Shown here one piece after another: positions 16,360 to 25,209 of a stretch of 64,000 nt of DNA. Position numbers and translations under genes: made by a program. The DNA is from Gemmatimonadaceae bacterium. Its GTDB lineage: Bacteria > Gemmatimonadota > Gemmatimonadetes > Gemmatimonadales > Gemmatimonadaceae. Under the pieces are notes generated by a model. That model did not search any database and was not told the origin of the DNA. It saw only the letters and a program-made list of their open reading frames with translations. Location: NCBI GenBank assembly GCA_036273715.1, contig DASUHB010000063.1, forward strand, positions 1-64,000. The letters are read 5' to 3'. Within the stretch, counting starts at the first letter, position 1, and every line of letters begins with the position of its first letter.

Positions 16360-18186
16360 TTACGTCGCCGTGGCCGCGGCTTCCGGATACTGCACGGTGT
16401 AAAGGCGCGCGTACACGCCGCGTCCCGCCAGGAGCTCGGCGTGCGAGCCCTCTTCCACGATCCGGCCGCCATCCAGCACCAGCAGCCGGTCCGCGCGGCG
16501 CACGGTGCTCAGCCGGTGCGCGATGATCAGCGTCGAACGGCCCGTCAACAGCTTCTCCATTGCGCTGTTCACCAATCGCTCGCTCTCGCTGTCCAGGCTC
16601 GAAGTCGCCTCGTCGAGCACCACGACGGCGGGGTCCTTGAGGAACACGCGCGCGATCGCGATGCGCTGGCGCTGGCCGCCCGACAACTTCACGCCGCGCT
16701 CTCCCACCCGCGTCTCGAGACCGTCGGGCAGACGCTCGATGAATTCCCACGCGTGCGCGGCCCGCGCCGCCGCAAGCACGTCCGCATCGCCGGCCTCGGG
16801 CCGCGCATACGCGATGTTGTCGCGCACCGTTCCGCTGAACAGCGCCGGCTCCTGCGGCACCAGCCCCACCGCGCCGCGCAGCTCGAGCAGCGACAAGCGG
16901 CGGATGTCGACGCCGTCCAGCGCCACCACTCCGTTAGGCACGTCCCAGAAGCGCGTGATCAGCGACGCCACCGTCGTCTTCCCCGCGCCCGACGGCCCCA
17001 CCAGCGCCACCACCTCGCCCGGTGCGATGTGGAAGCTCACGTCGTGCAACACCGTCGGCAGCTCGGGTCCGTAGCTGAACGTCACGTGCTCGAACCGCAC
17101 GTCGCCGCGCACCGGCCGCGGCAGCGCAACCGGAGCGGGTGGATCGACGACCGTCGGCTTCGTGTCCAACAGCTCGAACACCCGGTGTGCCGCGCCAACG
17201 GCTTCCTGGTAGTTGCCGAACAGCGACGCGAGCGACCCGACGGCCGCCGCGACGAAGAACGCGTAGAACAGGAACTCGACTAACGCACCGGGCGTGAGCT
17301 CGCGCGCCAGCACGAGCCGCCCGCCCTGCCAGAGCACGATCACCACGCCGCCGAATGCGCAGAAGGTGATCACGCCGAAAAACGCGCCGCGAATCTTGGC
17401 GCGCCGGACGGCGGCAGTGACCACATCGCGGAGCTGCGTGCTGAACCGGCGCGCCTCCACCGTCTCGCGCGTGAAGCTCTGCACCGTCCTGATCTGCGAG
17501 AAGGCTTCATCGGCGCTGCCCATCGCATCGGCCACTCGATCCTGCACGCCCGTGCTCGCCTTCTTGAGCGCGCGTCCGAACACCCACGCCGTTCCGACGA
17601 TCACCGGCACCACGGCCAGCGTCGTGACCGTGAGCTGCGGATGCGTGAGCGTCAGCATGATCACGCCGCCGACGAGAAACAGCACCTGACGCGACAGCTC
17701 GGTGGCCTGATACGTCATCACCGACTGCAGCAGGGTGACGTCGGTCGCCAGACGGCTCGTGAGCTCGCCGGACCTGCGCTCGGTGAAAAAACCGGGAGAC
17801 AACCGCACGAGATGCGCGAACAGATCGTCGCGCAGCTTCGCGATGATGCGCTCGGCGGCAGCCGTTAGGACCCAGACCTGGCCGAAGTTGAGCAGGCCCT
17901 GCGCCGCAAAGAGGCCGACCAGAATGAGTGCGATGCGATTGAGTGCCGGCGCGTTCGCCCGCACGAAGGCCGCGTCCAGCAGGTATCGGACGACGAGCGG
18001 AAACGCGAGCGTGATGCCCGCGCTGACGAGCAGCGCGACCGACGCCAGCGCGATCTGCATGCGATACGGCCGCATGCGCAGGAGCAGCGGGCGCAGCGCG
18101 CGCGGCGATGGCACCTTGCGTGCGCCCGACGCGATCGGCGCGCCGGGCGCGATCGTGCCGGGTGTCAGCGCCGGCCGGCGAGCCAT
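16360..18186 (-). CDS. MsbA-like ABC exporter (fused membrane and ATPase domains)
   Basis: A 608-aa half-transporter that should work as a homodimer in the inner membrane. Residues ~40-330 hold six hydrophobic helices. The ATPase has the Walker A GPSGAGKTT, Q-loop LVPQEPALFSGTVRDN, signature LSGGQRQR, Walker B VVVLDEATSSLD and the switch His in IIAHRLSTV. Exporters of this type move lipid A, lipids or drugs; the substrate is not evident. ATG 18186 lies inside the end of the upstream 91-aa gene (22-nt overlap), so it is in one operon with ctaA and ctaB. A frame extending to 18315 is not supported. Confidence 0.92.
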   Translation of the reverse strand: MARRPALTPGTIAPGAPIASGARKVPSPRALRPLLLRMRPYRMQIALASVALLVSAGITLAFPLVVRYLLDAAFVRANAPALNRIALILVGLFAAQGLLNFGQVWVLTAAAERIIAKLRDDLFAHLVRLSPGFFTERRSGELTSRLATDVTLLQSVMTYQATELSRQVLFLVGGVIMLTLTHPQLTVTTLAVVPVIVGTAWVFGRALKKASTGVQDRVADAMGSADEAFSQIRTVQSFTRETVEARRFSTQLRDVVTAAVRRAKIRGAFFGVITFCAFGGVVIVLWQGGRLVLARELTPGALVEFLFYAFFVAAAVGSLASLFGNYQEAVGAAHRVFELLDTKPTVVDPPAPVALPRPVRGDVRFEHVTFSYGPELPTVLHDVSFHIAPGEVVALVGPSGAGKTTVASLITRFWDVPNGVVALDGVDIRRLSLLELRGAVGLVPQEPALFSGTVRDNIAYARPEAGDADVLAAARAAHAWEFIERLPDGLETRVGERGVKLSGGQRQRIAIARVFLKDPAVVVLDEATSSLDSESERLVNSAMEKLLTGRSTLIIAHRLSTVRRADRLLVLDGGRIVEEGSHAELLAGRGVYARLYTVQYPEAAATAT

Positions 18187-18440
18187 GCGCGAATCTCCGG
18201 AAATCCGGCGCTCATGCGCCGGCGCGCGTCGTAGGCGCGCTGAAACACCGCGAGTGCGTCGGCCACCGCGTCGTCGCGCTCGTCCGCGGGCCCGGCCCAG
18301 TTGTGTGAGGACCACTCACGGATGTGGACGCGTCCACCGTGTGGGGTGCCGAGCATCAACAGCCGCTCTGGCTCGCCGTCGCCGGCGGCGACCAGCACGC
18401 CGAGCTCATCGGGTCGGGCGGCGCGATCGTCGATCGCCAT
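18165..18440 (-). CDS. Small conserved-context hypothetical protein, 91 aa
   Basis: I do not recognise this family. It is an acidic-to-neutral soluble protein starting [20 protein letters not shown], with an Arg/Trp/His-containing centre (VHIREWSSHNW) and a C-terminus FPEIRAWLAGRR. No signal peptide or membrane segment. The reading is supported by context: ATG 18440 overlaps the ctaB stop as ATGA, and its end overlaps the start of the ABC exporter, so it fills the gap in a coupled operon exactly. It is easy to miss because the same frame stays open far upstream through ctaB. Confidence 0.65.
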   Translation of the reverse strand: MAIDDRAARPDELGVLVAAGDGEPERLLMLGTPHGGRVHIREWSSHNWAGPADERDDAVADALAVFQRAYDARRRMSAGFPEIRAWLAGRR

Positions 18441-19333
18441 CAGCGCGCCACGCCGCGGTCCACCGCCATGGCGACGAACAGCAGCGCGAGATACAGCAGC
18501 GAGTACTTGTAGACGCTCCACGCCGCGGCCGTCCACGGCCGCACGCGCATCACCCGCACCACGCCGGCCAACAGCAGCCCGCCTAACACAGCCGCCGAGA
18601 TTGTGTAGATGATGCCGAAGGCGCCGAATGCGGCGGGTAAGAGCGTGATCGGCACGAGCAGGACCGTATACCAGAGCATCTGCCGCATCGTCTCGCGTTC
18701 GCCCCACACGAGCGGCGCCATGGGCACGCCGGCGCGTCCGTAGTCGTGCTGCTTGAGCAGGGCGAGCGCCCAGAAATGCGGCGGCGTCCAGTAAAACACG
18801 ATGAGAAAGAGATAGATGGCGGCGAGGTCGATACGTCCCGTCACTGCCGCCCAGCCGACCAGCGGAGGGAATGCCCCCGCGGCGCCGCCGATCACGATGT
18901 TCTGCGGCGTGCGCCGCTTGAGCCACCGCGTGTACACGAACACGTAGAAGTAGAACCCGGCCAGCGCGAGGGCCGCGCTCAGCACGTTGACGGTGAACGC
19001 GAACAGCGCCGTCGCGGCGGTGGCCAGCGCAAGCCCGAACGCCAGCACGGCGCGGGGATGCATCCGGCCGCTCGGCAGCGGACGCAGCCGCGTGCGTGCC
19101 ATGCGGTCGTCGATGTCGCGGTCCAGATACATGTTGACCGCATTGGCGCCGCCGGCCATGAGGTAGCCGCCTAACGCAACGACGAGCACCAGCACCAGAG
19201 TCGGCGACCCGGCCACGTACATCGGCGCGATCGTCGTGACCAGAAGCAGCGAGATGATGCGCGGCTTGGTGAGCATCACCAGGTCGCGGCCGAGCGATAT
19301 CGTCCGCTCCTTTGCGACGACTGCGCCCGTCAT
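18440..19333 (-). CDS. ctaB: Protoheme IX farnesyltransferase (heme O synthase)
   Basis: A membrane prenyltransferase of 297 aa that adds farnesyl to heme b, making heme O for terminal oxidases. The first prenyl-diphosphate motif is [12 protein letters not shown], and the second aspartate-rich region is replaced by the usual [12 protein letters not shown] motif of CyoE/CtaB. About eight or nine hydrophobic helices are visible. ATG 19333 overlaps the ctaA stop as ATGA, so CtaA and CtaB act in sequence from one transcript. The oxidase structural genes are not in the window apart from a possible small neighbour at 20336. Confidence 0.96.
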   Translation of the reverse strand: MTGAVVAKERTISLGRDLVMLTKPRIISLLLVTTIAPMYVAGSPTLVLVLVVALGGYLMAGGANAVNMYLDRDIDDRMARTRLRPLPSGRMHPRAVLAFGLALATAATALFAFTVNVLSAALALAGFYFYVFVYTRWLKRRTPQNIVIGGAAGAFPPLVGWAAVTGRIDLAAIYLFLIVFYWTPPHFWALALLKQHDYGRAGVPMAPLVWGERETMRQMLWYTVLLVPITLLPAAFGAFGIIYTISAAVLGGLLLAGVVRVMRVRPWTAAAWSVYKYSLLYLALLFVAMAVDRGVAR

Positions 19334-20325
19334 CGTGCAGCCTCCGCCGTCGCATGCACGCCGCGTGCGGGCGGCGCGCTCGCGATGGCGCCTCGTTCGG
19401 CCATCGCCTCCTCGCTGCGCGACGCCATGCGCGCCAGATACGCCGCCGAGAAGAGCGTCAGCCAGATGAGCGCACCGACACTCTGGTGCAACGACCGCAG
19501 CACCGGAGGCAGCTCGAGACCGATCATCGCAGCCGCGATCCCGATCTGCGCCAGGATCAGCGCGCCGGCGATGCCCACCGCGCGCACGACGACGATCGCT
19601 TCACGTCGGCGGACCACGCCCCACAACAGCCCGAACACGTGCAGCGTGAGCAGGAGCGCCAGAACGCGGTGCGTCATCTGGATGGTGCGACCGATGGGCA
19701 TGACCGCCGATGCGATGCCGGCGCCGCAAAGCGGAAATCCGGAGCAGGCCACGTTCGCGCCTGGAAAGGTCGCCGTCATGCCGCCCAAGAAGATCGTGAC
19801 TAGCGCAATGCCCGCGCCCGCGACCGCTCCGCGCGCCGTGCGCGGCGACGCGCGCTCCCGCCGCGCGCAGGCGCCGCCTAACCCACCAGCCCGCATCACC
19901 GCCGCCGCCAGCGCGGCGAGCAGCGTCGCGGCCAGCAGCCAGTGCGACGCAATCGTGTACCACACGTTGCCGAGCCACACCGTGATGCCGCCGAGCAAGG
20001 CTTGCGCCGGCCACATGGCGAGCGCCAGCACGCTGGCGCGCAGCACGCCGCCGCGTCCGCCCACACCGAGCGCGCGCCGCTGGGCGTAAGCGGCAGCCGT
20101 GAGAGCCACCAGCGCGACGAGCAGCGCGGCGGCAATGAGCCGGTGCGTCCACTCGATGACCAGAGTAGGCTGGTCCAACGGCGGAAACCACCGACCGTAG
20201 CACTTGGGCCAATGGTCGCCGCATCCCATTCCAGATCCGCTGATGCGTACGATGGCGCCGAACACGATCTGCGCGACGGCCACGACCAGCGCGACGTACG
20301 ACAGCCGCCGCAACGCTACCTTCAT
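19330..20325 (-). CDS. ctaA: Heme A synthase
   Basis: Oxidises the C8 methyl of heme O to the formyl group of heme A. It is a 331-aa polytopic membrane protein with two four-helix halves. Conserved histidines are seen in EWTHRLIAA, SHWLLAA, MTHRVLAL and LHQSVGA. The extracellular loop cysteine pair typical of the Bacillus-type enzyme is present as CGDHWPKC (C-x6-C), with a second pair CSGFPLC. ATG 20325; the stop overlaps ctaB. The upstream small gene is 10 nt away, so the operon probably begins at 20629. Confidence 0.95.
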   Translation of the reverse strand: MKVALRRLSYVALVVAVAQIVFGAIVRISGSGMGCGDHWPKCYGRWFPPLDQPTLVIEWTHRLIAAALLVALVALTAAAYAQRRALGVGGRGGVLRASVLALAMWPAQALLGGITVWLGNVWYTIASHWLLAATLLAALAAAVMRAGGLGGACARRERASPRTARGAVAGAGIALVTIFLGGMTATFPGANVACSGFPLCGAGIASAVMPIGRTIQMTHRVLALLLTLHVFGLLWGVVRRREAIVVVRAVGIAGALILAQIGIAAAMIGLELPPVLRSLHQSVGALIWLTLFSAAYLARMASRSEEAMAERGAIASAPPARGVHATAEAAR

Positions 20326-20335
20326 CGATTGGTGC

Positions 20336-20629
20336 TCACGAGGGGTGCTCGACGATCACCGACGTTTGAGGCGCGGGCCCGAGCGACGCCGTGGCCCGAT
20401 GCGATGCGATCGCATGCCACGTGAACGCGAGCACCACTGCCAACCCAACCGCCGGAACGAGTGTCCACAGGACCTCGCTCCACCGTGAGGGCGTGGGCAC
20501 CGAGCTATTGCTCGCGCGTGCCGTCTTGAGCGCGAAGCGCAGAATCTCGAACTGCGCAACCACGCAGCACGCGACCGCGAGCCAGAATAAGTTGAGACGC
20601 AACGGGATTGAACTTTGGAGTCGAAACAC
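20336..20629 (-). CDS. Small two-helix membrane protein, possibly cytochrome-oxidase related
   Basis: A 97-aa protein starting with GTG 20629. Two hydrophobic segments (NLFWLAVACCVVAQFEILRF and VLWTLVPAVGLAVVLAFTWHA) flank a short loop. The second, preceded by SRWSEV, resembles the transmembrane hairpin of cytochrome c oxidase subunit II, and the gene is 10 nt upstream of ctaA, so an assembly or subunit role is plausible but inferred. No copper site is present. The 192-nt region upstream (20630-20821) to the divergent permease carries no feature I can name beyond a GCGCGCGC run. Confidence 0.55.
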   Translation of the reverse strand: MFRLQSSIPLRLNLFWLAVACCVVAQFEILRFALKTARASNSSVPTPSRWSEVLWTLVPAVGLAVVLAFTWHAIASHRATASLGPAPQTSVIVEHPS

Positions 20630-20821
20630 CGTAAAATCGCCCTAGCGAACGGCGGAAGCAACCCGCGGACCAGACCTGTGTAAGAGCGTGTGATTGCGCG
20701 CGCGCACTGCGCGTCGTACTCCCGCAGGCCGGTTTGAGCAGGTAGAAGTCCCCGATGTCCGTGCAGCGCTCGGGCGCTGGCCGAGTCGCGGCCACGCGAT
20801 GCGTCCCATTTCCTTGGCTCC

Positions 20822-22174
20822 ATGGCTCTTCGACGACAGCTCGGACTGCTCAGTACCGTCGCCGTTCTCGTGGGCTCCACGATCGGCTCGGGCATCTTTC
20901 GCTCGCCGGCGGGAATTGCGCAAAAGCTTCCGGGCCCGCTGCCACTCATTCTCGTCTGGGTGGCCGGCGGCTGCTTCGCACTCTGCGGCGCTCTCACACT
21001 GGCAGAGATCGCCGGCGCCTTCCCGGACACGGGTGGGATCTACGTTTTTCTGCGCGAAGCGTGGGGCCGTCTCCCGGCCTTTCTGTTCGGTTGGGCGGAG
21101 CTGGCCATCATTCGTGCGGCCGCGCTCGGCGCCATCTCGACGACGTTCGCCGAGTATTTGCTGCGGGTGCTCGGACACAACCCGGCGGTCGCGCCGTACG
21201 ACGCGTACGTGCACTACATCGCCGCGGTATCCATCGCGCTCACGGCGACCTTCAATTACGTCGGGCTGCGCTGGGGTTCGCTGGTGCAGAACATCACGAC
21301 GCTCGCGAAGTACGGCGGCTTGCTGTTCATCGTGCTGCTTGCGTTGGCGCTCGGGCTTCCGCACACCGGCGGACACTTCACGCCCGCCGTTCCCGCCGGC
21401 AGCATCAGCGTCTCGGCCTTCGGACTCGCGCTCGTCTCCGTGCTCTGGGCGTACGACGGCTGGGAGGATGTGACATTCGTCGCCGGCGAAGTGAAAGATC
21501 CGCGCCGCAACATGCCGCGGGGCATCATCATCGGGACGCTCGCGGTGATTTTCATCTATGCGCTGGCGAATCTCGCCTATCTCGCCGTGCTGCCGGTGGG
21601 CCAGATCGCGAGCTCTCCGTTAGTCGCCGCCGACGTCGCGGCGCGCGTCGTCGGACCGGCCGGCGTGGTGTTCGTGGCCGTCACCGTGATGCTCTCGGCG
21701 TTCGGGACGCTCAACGGATCGATCCTCACCGCGCCGCGCATCTTTTTCGCCATGGCGGATGACGGATTGTTCGTGCGCAAGGTGGCGAGCGTGCATCCGC
21801 GGTATCACACGCCCTACGTGTCGATCGCGTTGTGCGCGGTCCTCGGCATCATCTTCGTGCTGATCCGCGATTTTCAGCAGCTCGCCGACGCGTTCGTGAT
21901 CGCCATCGTGCCGTTCCTTGCGTTAGGCGTAGGCGCGGTGTTCGTCCTGCGCCGGCGGCCGGACTACGATCCGCCGTTCCGCGTCCCGGGCTACCCCGTG
22001 GTGCCGGGGCTGTTCATTCTTGCCACCGTGTACCTGCTGGTGAATTCGGTGGCGTCGCCCGACAGCCGGTGGTCCACCGTGGCGGTCCTGGGCGGCGTGG
22101 TCATCGGCATCCCGATCTACTATGCAACGGTTGGGCGTCGGCGCGCCGTGGCGCGCGCGCCGGCCGAACCGTGA
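20822..22174 (+). CDS. APC-family amino acid permease
   Basis: A 450-aa inner-membrane transporter. TM1 carries VLVGSTIGSGIFRSPAG, and the following EIAGAFPDTGGIYVFLREAWG and RIFFAMADDGLFVRKVASVHPRY are classical marks of the L-type amino acid transporter branch. About 12 hydrophobic segments run to the end, with the family PDYDPPFRVPGYPVVP near the C-terminus. Start ATG 20822, with the conserved LRRQLGLLSTVAV just after it. It is followed after 58 nt by a more distant APC permease. The transported amino acid is not predictable from sequence. Confidence 0.92.
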   Translation: MALRRQLGLLSTVAVLVGSTIGSGIFRSPAGIAQKLPGPLPLILVWVAGGCFALCGALTLAEIAGAFPDTGGIYVFLREAWGRLPAFLFGWAELAIIRAAALGAISTTFAEYLLRVLGHNPAVAPYDAYVHYIAAVSIALTATFNYVGLRWGSLVQNITTLAKYGGLLFIVLLALALGLPHTGGHFTPAVPAGSISVSAFGLALVSVLWAYDGWEDVTFVAGEVKDPRRNMPRGIIIGTLAVIFIYALANLAYLAVLPVGQIASSPLVAADVAARVVGPAGVVFVAVTVMLSAFGTLNGSILTAPRIFFAMADDGLFVRKVASVHPRYHTPYVSIALCAVLGIIFVLIRDFQQLADAFVIAIVPFLALGVGAVFVLRRRPDYDPPFRVPGYPVVPGLFILATVYLLVNSVASPDSRWSTVAVLGGVVIGIPIYYATVGRRRAVARAPAEP

Positions 22175-22232
22175 CCACCGCGTCCCGGCGCCCGCGCCAG
22201 GCCGCGCCGCCGCCGACCGTAGCCGCTCGCGT

Positions 22233-23666
22233 GTGAGCCGATCCCTCGCCAAGGTCGAGGAGCAGAGCGCGGCGCTCCGCCGTCCGCTCGCGCTCCGCGA
22301 TCTCGTTCTCACGCAGCTGCTCTACGTCGTCGGCTCCTCGTGGGTCGGCGTCGCGGCGCGGTTGGGCAAATCGCAGAGCGCCTTCTGGCTTCTCGCCATT
22401 CTGTTGTTCTATCTGCCGCAGGCCGCGGTCGTGATCTATCTCAGCCGCCGGCTGCCGCTCGAAGGCGGACTCTACCAATGGACCAAAGTCGGCTTCGGCG
22501 AGTTCTGGGGATTTCTCACCGCGTGGAATTTGTGGGTGTACACGCTGGTGCTGCTGGCGGCGACGAGCCTCGCCGTATCGAGCACGCTCGCGTACGCAAT
22601 AGGACCGCGTGCGACGGCGGTCGCCGGTACGGAACGATTTCAGCTGATCGTCGGCGTTGCGCTCATCGCGATGATGGTCGTCGTGTCGGTGTTCGGGCTG
22701 CGGGTGGGGAAGTGGGTGCACAACTTCGGCGGGCTCGCCCAACTGGTCGCGTTCACCGCGCTCATCATCGCGCCTGTCGTGGCGGCGGCGCGCGGCGTCC
22801 ACGTTACCTATCGGCCGCTCGCCACCGGCGTCCCGCACGTGTCGCTCTTCAGCGCCAACGTGCTGGGCAAGTTAGGCATGGGCGCGTTGAGCGGCTTCGA
22901 GTGGGTCGCCATCATGGCCGGCGAATCGCGCGACCCCGGTCGCAGCATTTCGCGCTCCGTGCTCGTCGCCACGCCGATCATCGCGGTCATGTTCATCCTC
23001 GGGACGAGCGCCACGTACTCGCTGGTCCAGGGCAGTGCGATCGACCTCGTGGCGCCGATTCCGCAGTCGCTGCGGTTGGCCTACGGGTCGTCGGGCATCC
23101 TCGGCATCGTCGCCCCGCTCCTCGTGATGCTGCTCTTCGTACGCGCCGTTGCCAATGCGAACTTGTTGTTCACCGGTAATACGCGTCTGCCCATGGTGGC
23201 CGGCTGGGATGGGTTGCTCCCGTCGTGGTTCACCACGCTGCATCCCAGGTGGCGGACGCCGGTCAACTCGATCGCGTTCGTTGCCGCGATCACGTTCGCG
23301 ATTCTGTTGTTCGGCGTCACCGGCGTCGGTTTGCAGGAAGCCTTCCAGATGCTCGACACGGCGTCGGGCGTGTTCTACGCGCTCACCTATTTGGCGATGT
23401 TCGCGCTGCCCGTGCTGGCCGCATCTCGGTTAGGCGGACGCGCCCCGCGCGGCCTCGTGATCGCGGCGATCTCCGGCTTCCTCATGACCCTGCTGTACAT
23501 CGTGTTGTCGGTCGTGCCGATCGTCGGCGTCGTCAGCCGATGGGCCTTTGCCGCCCGCATCGTGTTCACGATCGGCATTGCCAACCTCATCGGCGCGGGG
23601 TTGTTCACGGTCGCCGCGAGGCGGCGCGCCGCGCGCCTCGCGCCGTCGAACGCCGATGCGGCGTAG
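22233..23666 (+). CDS. APC-superfamily permease, second type
   Basis: A 477-aa transporter with around 12 hydrophobic segments. It differs from its neighbours: TM1 reads VVGSSWVGVAARLG instead of the GSGIF motif, then RLPLEGGLYQWTKVGFGEFWGFLTAWNLW, and MAGESRDPGRSISRSV, as in the glutamate/GABA-antiporter-like and DUF-type APC proteins. The missing GSGIF motif means substrate contacts in TM1 differ. Start GTG 22233, giving the leader VSRSLAKVEEQ; frames extending upstream overlap the end of the previous permease and are not convincing. Closely followed (30 nt) by an FMN reductase. Confidence 0.87.
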   Translation: MSRSLAKVEEQSAALRRPLALRDLVLTQLLYVVGSSWVGVAARLGKSQSAFWLLAILLFYLPQAAVVIYLSRRLPLEGGLYQWTKVGFGEFWGFLTAWNLWVYTLVLLAATSLAVSSTLAYAIGPRATAVAGTERFQLIVGVALIAMMVVVSVFGLRVGKWVHNFGGLAQLVAFTALIIAPVVAAARGVHVTYRPLATGVPHVSLFSANVLGKLGMGALSGFEWVAIMAGESRDPGRSISRSVLVATPIIAVMFILGTSATYSLVQGSAIDLVAPIPQSLRLAYGSSGILGIVAPLLVMLLFVRAVANANLLFTGNTRLPMVAGWDGLLPSWFTTLHPRWRTPVNSIAFVAAITFAILLFGVTGVGLQEAFQMLDTASGVFYALTYLAMFALPVLAASRLGGRAPRGLVIAAISGFLMTLLYIVLSVVPIVGVVSRWAFAARIVFTIGIANLIGAGLFTVAARRRAARLAPSNADAA

Positions 23667-23696
23667 ATTTCCCGCACCTCCACGCATCGCAACACC

Positions 23697-24269
23697 GTGA
23701 CGACTCCGCTCCGCATCCTCGGCGTATCCGGCAGTTTGCGCACCGGCTCGTACAATCGGGCATTGCTGCGGGCCGCGATCGAGTTGATGCCGCCGGACAT
23801 GACCATCGAGGAATTCAACGGAATCGGCGACCTGCCGCTGTACAACCCCGACATCGACGTCGAGGGCGGACCGGCACCCGCGGCCGCATGGCGCACGGCC
23901 GTCCACGCCGCGGACGCGCTGCTCATCGTGACACCCGAATACAACTTCGGGCCGAGTGCCGCGCTCAAGAACGCGATCGACTGGGCGTCGCGTCCGCCTC
24001 AGACCTCGGTGCTGCACGCCAAGCCCGTCGCGCTCATGGGCGCGTCGACCGGGATGTCGGGCACGACGCGCGCGCAATTGGCGCTGCGCCAGTCGTTCGT
24101 GTTCACGCAATCGCCGGTGCTGCCCGGGCCCGAGGTGCTGGTGCCATACGCCGCGACGCGTTTCGACGCCGACCTTCGCCTTACCGACGCCGCCACCCGC
24201 GACTTCATCCACCGCCACCTGGTCCGGTTCGCGGAGTTCGCGCGCCGCCTCGCGCCTAAAACACCTTGA
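23697..24269 (+). CDS. NAD(P)H-dependent FMN reductase (flavodoxin-like fold)
   Basis: A 190-aa member of the NADPH-dependent FMN reductase/ChrR/azoreductase family. The flavin phosphate loop is GVSGSLRTGSYNRALLR, the isoalloxazine contacts are VTPEYNFGPSAALKNAIDW, and VALMGASTGMSGTTRAQLALRQ is the late family motif. The likely role is NAD(P)H-driven reduction of FMN, quinones or oxyanions in the cytosol. GTG 23697 is used because it directly precedes the flavodoxin strand. The 3' end overlaps the convergent MlaD gene by 14 nt. Confidence 0.92.
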   Translation: MTTPLRILGVSGSLRTGSYNRALLRAAIELMPPDMTIEEFNGIGDLPLYNPDIDVEGGPAPAAAWRTAVHAADALLIVTPEYNFGPSAALKNAIDWASRPPQTSVLHAKPVALMGASTGMSGTTRAQLALRQSFVFTQSPVLPGPEVLVPYAATRFDADLRLTDAATRDFIHRHLVRFAEFARRLAPKTP

Positions 24270-25209
24270 CGTTGAAGTATTTTTTCGGATTGGCCTTTAC
24301 ATCCGCCGTCAAAGAATCCATGCGCGCCAGGAGCGTGCGGAGCTCGTTGTACACGCCCGGATCGTTCAGCAGCTTGCTCACCGTTCCGTCGCCGTGTTGG
24401 ACCTGCCCGATTACAGAATCCAGTCGCGACGAGGTCTTCTGAAGCTCGGCCGTCATTGCCTGGAGGTTGCGCGTCGTCGCCGCAACGTTGTGCACGGTCG
24501 TGTCCAGCGCCGCGCTGTCCAACGCTGCCGCGCTCCGGCGAATCGACGCCAGCGTCATCGACAGCGCCTGCGATTGTTGGGCCGCCACCTGGTGCAGCTC
24601 CACCAACAGCGCGTTGGTCGACAGAATGGTCTTGTGGAGGTCCTGCACGCCGTTCTTCTGCACCAGCTCCACCTGCAGCGAGTGGATGATCAACGACATC
24701 TGTCCGCTCACCGAATCCACGCGCATGAGCAGGTCATCCATGCTCGGCGCCGCCTTGCCGGTGGGAATCGTGTCTCCCGGCGGCAGGAATGCGTTAGGCC
24801 TGCACACCGGCGTGGAGTCCTTGACTGCCGACACCGGCCCCGCGCCTTCCGCGCCCACCGTGGGCTGCGGCCGCCGGCACGGATGCAGCGCGATCGATTT
24901 GTCGCCAAAGAACCCTTCGTTCTGCACCGTCGCCGAGGTGCCTTCCGGGATCTTCCATTGTTTGTCGATGGACATGGTCACGTCGAGATAGCCGGCGAGA
25001 TTCAGCTTGACCTGATCCACAGAGCCGATTTGCACGCCTGCCAACTCGACCGGCTGCCCGGTCTTGAGATTGCTGCCCCAGTCGAACTGGGCATACATCG
25101 GATACGATTTGCTGAATCCGCGACGCGCCAGCCAGAGTGTGCCGACGACGCCGACCACGATGGCCACGGTCACGAACACACCAACGATCACTTCGTCACG
25201 TCGCTTCAT
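24256..25209 (-). CDS. MlaD/MCE-domain lipid-transport protein
   Basis: A 317-aa periplasmic-facing protein anchored by one N-terminal helix (VIVGVFVTVAIVVGVVGTLWLA). The MCE domain follows (YAQFDWGSNLKTGQPVELAGVQIGSVDQVKL). A proline/glycine-rich insert with several cysteines (LHPCRRPQP, TPVCRPN) precedes a long helical, coiled-coil-like C-terminus. MCE proteins form hexameric rings that carry phospholipids between membranes. The stop codon TAG lies in a relaxed form of the dispersed word (TTTAGGC). It overlaps mlaE by 4 nt. No MlaF ATPase gene is present next to it, which is unusual. Confidence 0.87.
   Translation of the reverse strand: MKRRDEVIVGVFVTVAIVVGVVGTLWLARRGFSKSYPMYAQFDWGSNLKTGQPVELAGVQIGSVDQVKLNLAGYLDVTMSIDKQWKIPEGTSATVQNEGFFGDKSIALHPCRRPQPTVGAEGAGPVSAVKDSTPVCRPNAFLPPGDTIPTGKAAPSMDDLLMRVDSVSGQMSLIIHSLQVELVQKNGVQDLHKTILSTNALLVELHQVAAQQSQALSMTLASIRRSAAALDSAALDTTVHNVAATTRNLQAMTAELQKTSSRLDSVIGQVQHGDGTVSKLLNDPGVYNELRTLLARMDSLTADVKANPKKYFNVKVF

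Noticed and set aside
20630-20821. A tRNA or riboswitch upstream of the APC permease
   Set aside because: No cloverleaf or known riboswitch core could be drawn by hand; only a GC-alternating run is obvious.
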